From Hyphomicrobiales bacterium (GTDB taxonomy: Bacteria; Pseudomonadota; Alphaproteobacteria; Rhizobiales; Rhizobiaceae): DNA of 48,358 nt. The stretch covers positions 1 to 48,358 of the forward strand of contig UCKM01000033.1 of assembly GCA_900473175.1 (NCBI GenBank). The letters are read 5' to 3'. The notes beneath the pieces are model-generated. The model had not been told where the DNA came from. It worked only from the letters and a program-made list of their open reading frames with translations, and made no database searches. Shown one piece after another: positions 47,028-48,358 of the stretch (positions within the stretch are counted from its first letter, which is position 1; every line of letters starts with the position of its first letter). Made by a program: the position numbers and the translations under genes.

Positions 47028-48098
47028 ATGGCAAGTGTGGAACTCACCGACATCCGCAAGGTCTATGGCGGCAATGTCGAAGCGGTCAAAAATATCAACA
47101 TTGCCATCGAAGACGGCACGCTGTGCGTGCTGGTTGGCCCCTCCGGCTGTGGAAAATCGACCTTGTTGCGCATGATCGCCGGGCTTGAATCCATCACTGG
47201 CGGAACACTCAAGATCGAAAACGCCGTCGTCAACAACCTCGGTCCGGCCGAGCGTGACATTGCCATGGTCTTCCAGAATTACGCGCTCTACCCGCACATG
47301 AAAGTCTATGACAACATGGCCTATGGACTGCGCAATCGGGGCATGCCCAAGGACCAGATCGACAAGCGGGTGCGCGAAGCGGCGCAGATCCTGGAGCTCA
47401 CCCATCTGCTAGAGCGGCGTCCGCGCGAACTCTCCGGCGGCCAACGCCAGCGCGTCGCCATGGGGCGGGCCATCGTCCGCAATCCAAAGGTCTTTCTGTT
47501 CGATGAACCGCTATCCAATCTGGACGCAAAACTACGCGGGCAGATGCGTGTGGAGATCAAGAACCTGCAGCGTCAGCTTGGCGTCACCAGCGTCTACGTC
47601 ACCCACGACCAGCTTGAGGCAATGACGCTCGCCGACACCCTCGTTGTGATGAATGCCGGCGCGGTCGAGCAGATCGGCGCGCCGCTCGACATTTATGAGA
47701 AGCCGGCAAGCACTTTCGTCGCAAGCTTTATCGGTGCTCCACCGATGAACCTCCTGCATGTCAGCGCCGACAGCTCCGGCCTCCTGTTGAAGGACGGAAC
47801 GCATATCGGCGCGGAGGGTTTGGCGATTCCGGCGGCAGGTGCGGTCATCGGATTTCGTCCGGAGGATCTTGAGGTTGCCGCCGGCAGCGAAACCCACCTT
47901 GGCGGATTGCTCCTTGACCTCAAGGTGCGAGGCGTCGAACCGGTGGGCGCGGAAAGTTATGTCTACGGGATCATCGGCGGTGAACAGGTGGTCGTGCGGG
48001 TGCCCGGACGTTCGGTTTCAGAACCCGGCGAGCAATTGCGGGTGATCATTCCGAAGGAAAAGCTGCATCTGTTTGATGGAAATGGGAAGCGAATCTGA
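47028..48098 (+). CDS. ugpC: sn-Glycerol-3-phosphate ABC transporter ATP-binding protein UgpC
   Basis: ATPase of 356 residues. Walker A is GPSGCGKST, signature [15 protein letters not shown], Walker [15 protein letters not shown], with the H-loop in [23 protein letters not shown] opens the regulatory C-terminal domain. GGAG-like AGAAG precedes ATG 47028. It closes the ugpBAEC set; no ugpQ phosphodiesterase follows within the window, though 260 bases later the window ends. Confidence 0.94.
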   Translation: MASVELTDIRKVYGGNVEAVKNINIAIEDGTLCVLVGPSGCGKSTLLRMIAGLESITGGTLKIENAVVNNLGPAERDIAMVFQNYALYPHMKVYDNMAYGLRNRGMPKDQIDKRVREAAQILELTHLLERRPRELSGGQRQRVAMGRAIVRNPKVFLFDEPLSNLDAKLRGQMRVEIKNLQRQLGVTSVYVTHDQLEAMTLADTLVVMNAGAVEQIGAPLDIYEKPASTFVASFIGAPPMNLLHVSADSSGLLLKDGTHIGAEGLAIPAAGAVIGFRPEDLEVAAGSETHLGGLLLDLKVRGVEPVGAESYVYGIIGGEQVVVRVPGRSVSEPGEQLRVIIPKEKLHLFDGNGKRI

Positions 48099-48137
48099 CG
48101 CTACCTTGCCGTGTCGGTATGGGCGTCGTGCGTAAGC

Positions 48138-48211
48138 GCGACCCTACCCTCCCACCTGTGGGGGCCCGAAGGGCGGGCGAGACAGGTGGCTCGCCCCGCA
48201 AGTCGGGTCGC
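48138..48211. repeat. Nested inverted-repeat element downstream of ugpC
   Basis: GCGACCC (48138-48144) pairs with GGGTCGC (48205-48211), and CCACCTGT (48152-48159) with ACAGGTGG (48182-48189). An alternative hairpin, GGGCGAG/CTCGCCC (48175-48181 and 48190-48196), uses the same strand. It may end the ugp transcript, or be a dispersed palindromic intergenic repeat. The remainder of 48099-48358 holds no recognisable gene. Confidence 0.5.
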
Positions 48212-48358
48212 AGGTCTGGGGTGGGGCTATGGCGCGTGTTGACACTGTATCAAACTTTCAAAAATGCCCCTCCCGGCTGCTTCGCATCCACCCTTGTAAC
48301 TTGAGTTCCATCGCGACCGGATCAATAATTTCGGTTGCGGTGGCGGATGGGAGACCGA

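Overview
The window looks like a chromosomal segment of an alphaproteobacterium of the order Hyphomicrobiales, most likely Phyllobacteriaceae or Rhizobiaceae. The grounds are the GC-rich coding sequence and the gene set: betaine-lipid btaAB, a BluB gene behind a cobalamin riboswitch, an ArsR-methyltransferase fusion next to metF, a GT2/LAB_N/ArnT trio of the kind used for lipid A or core sugar decoration, a DUF2293 gene, and two CUT1 sugar-type ABC operons. No rRNA, tRNA, CRISPR array or insertion sequence was seen. Taxonomy is an inference from gene content, not from a marker gene.

Layout. 1-6165: start of a lipoprotein gene (cut by the window edge), a fused 5-oxoprolinase/hydantoinase, then btaA-btaB for the phosphorus-free betaine lipid DGTS, preceded by a candidate Pho box. 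6174-10500: an alpha/beta-hydrolase-like membrane protein that lacks the nucleophile serine, two small ORFs, a GH25 lysozyme lipoprotein, an MltB-type lytic transglycosylase, and a short ORF interrupted by a stop. 10500-17226: ornithine/lysine decarboxylase, EamA transporter, a 28-residue membrane peptide with its own terminator, metF with an ArsR-methyltransferase regulator and a palindromic operator, DUF2293, bluB with its riboswitch, and a MOSC protein. 17450-18846: a probable type II restriction-modification pair (MT-A70 methylase and BglII-like nuclease) with overlapping 3' ends, placed directly behind ettA.

18851-27596: ettA, a hydrolase/CoA-transferase/ThDP-enzyme operon, and the GT2/LAB_N/ArnT glycosylation trio. 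27695-29432 is an accessory insert: a PD-(D/E)XK toxin-like protein carrying a VPAGSPDGGQWT linker, followed after one base by an unrecognised protein that is the natural immunity candidate. 29449-32729: UDP-glucose dehydrogenase, an aldo/keto reductase, and a Phd/MazF-type toxin-antitoxin pair whose promoter carries three TACGTA boxes at exact 9-bp spacing.

32734-43050 is a divergent amino-sugar catabolon. On the minus strand lie murQ, a sugar-binding protein, two permeases, a Gfo/Idh/MocA oxidoreductase and an ATPase. On the plus strand lie a BadF-type amino-sugar kinase, a GntR regulator, a SIS-domain deaminase and nagA. Together they give an almost complete route from imported GlcNAc/MurNAc to fructose-6-phosphate. 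pncA follows, then a complete ugpBAEC glycerol-3-phosphate transporter with a clear Pho box. With btaAB this makes two phosphate-starvation loci in one window. The most novel material is the toxin/immunity pair, the restriction-modification pair, the TACGTA operator, the serine-less hydrolase and the amino-sugar cluster with its unexplained oxidoreductase.
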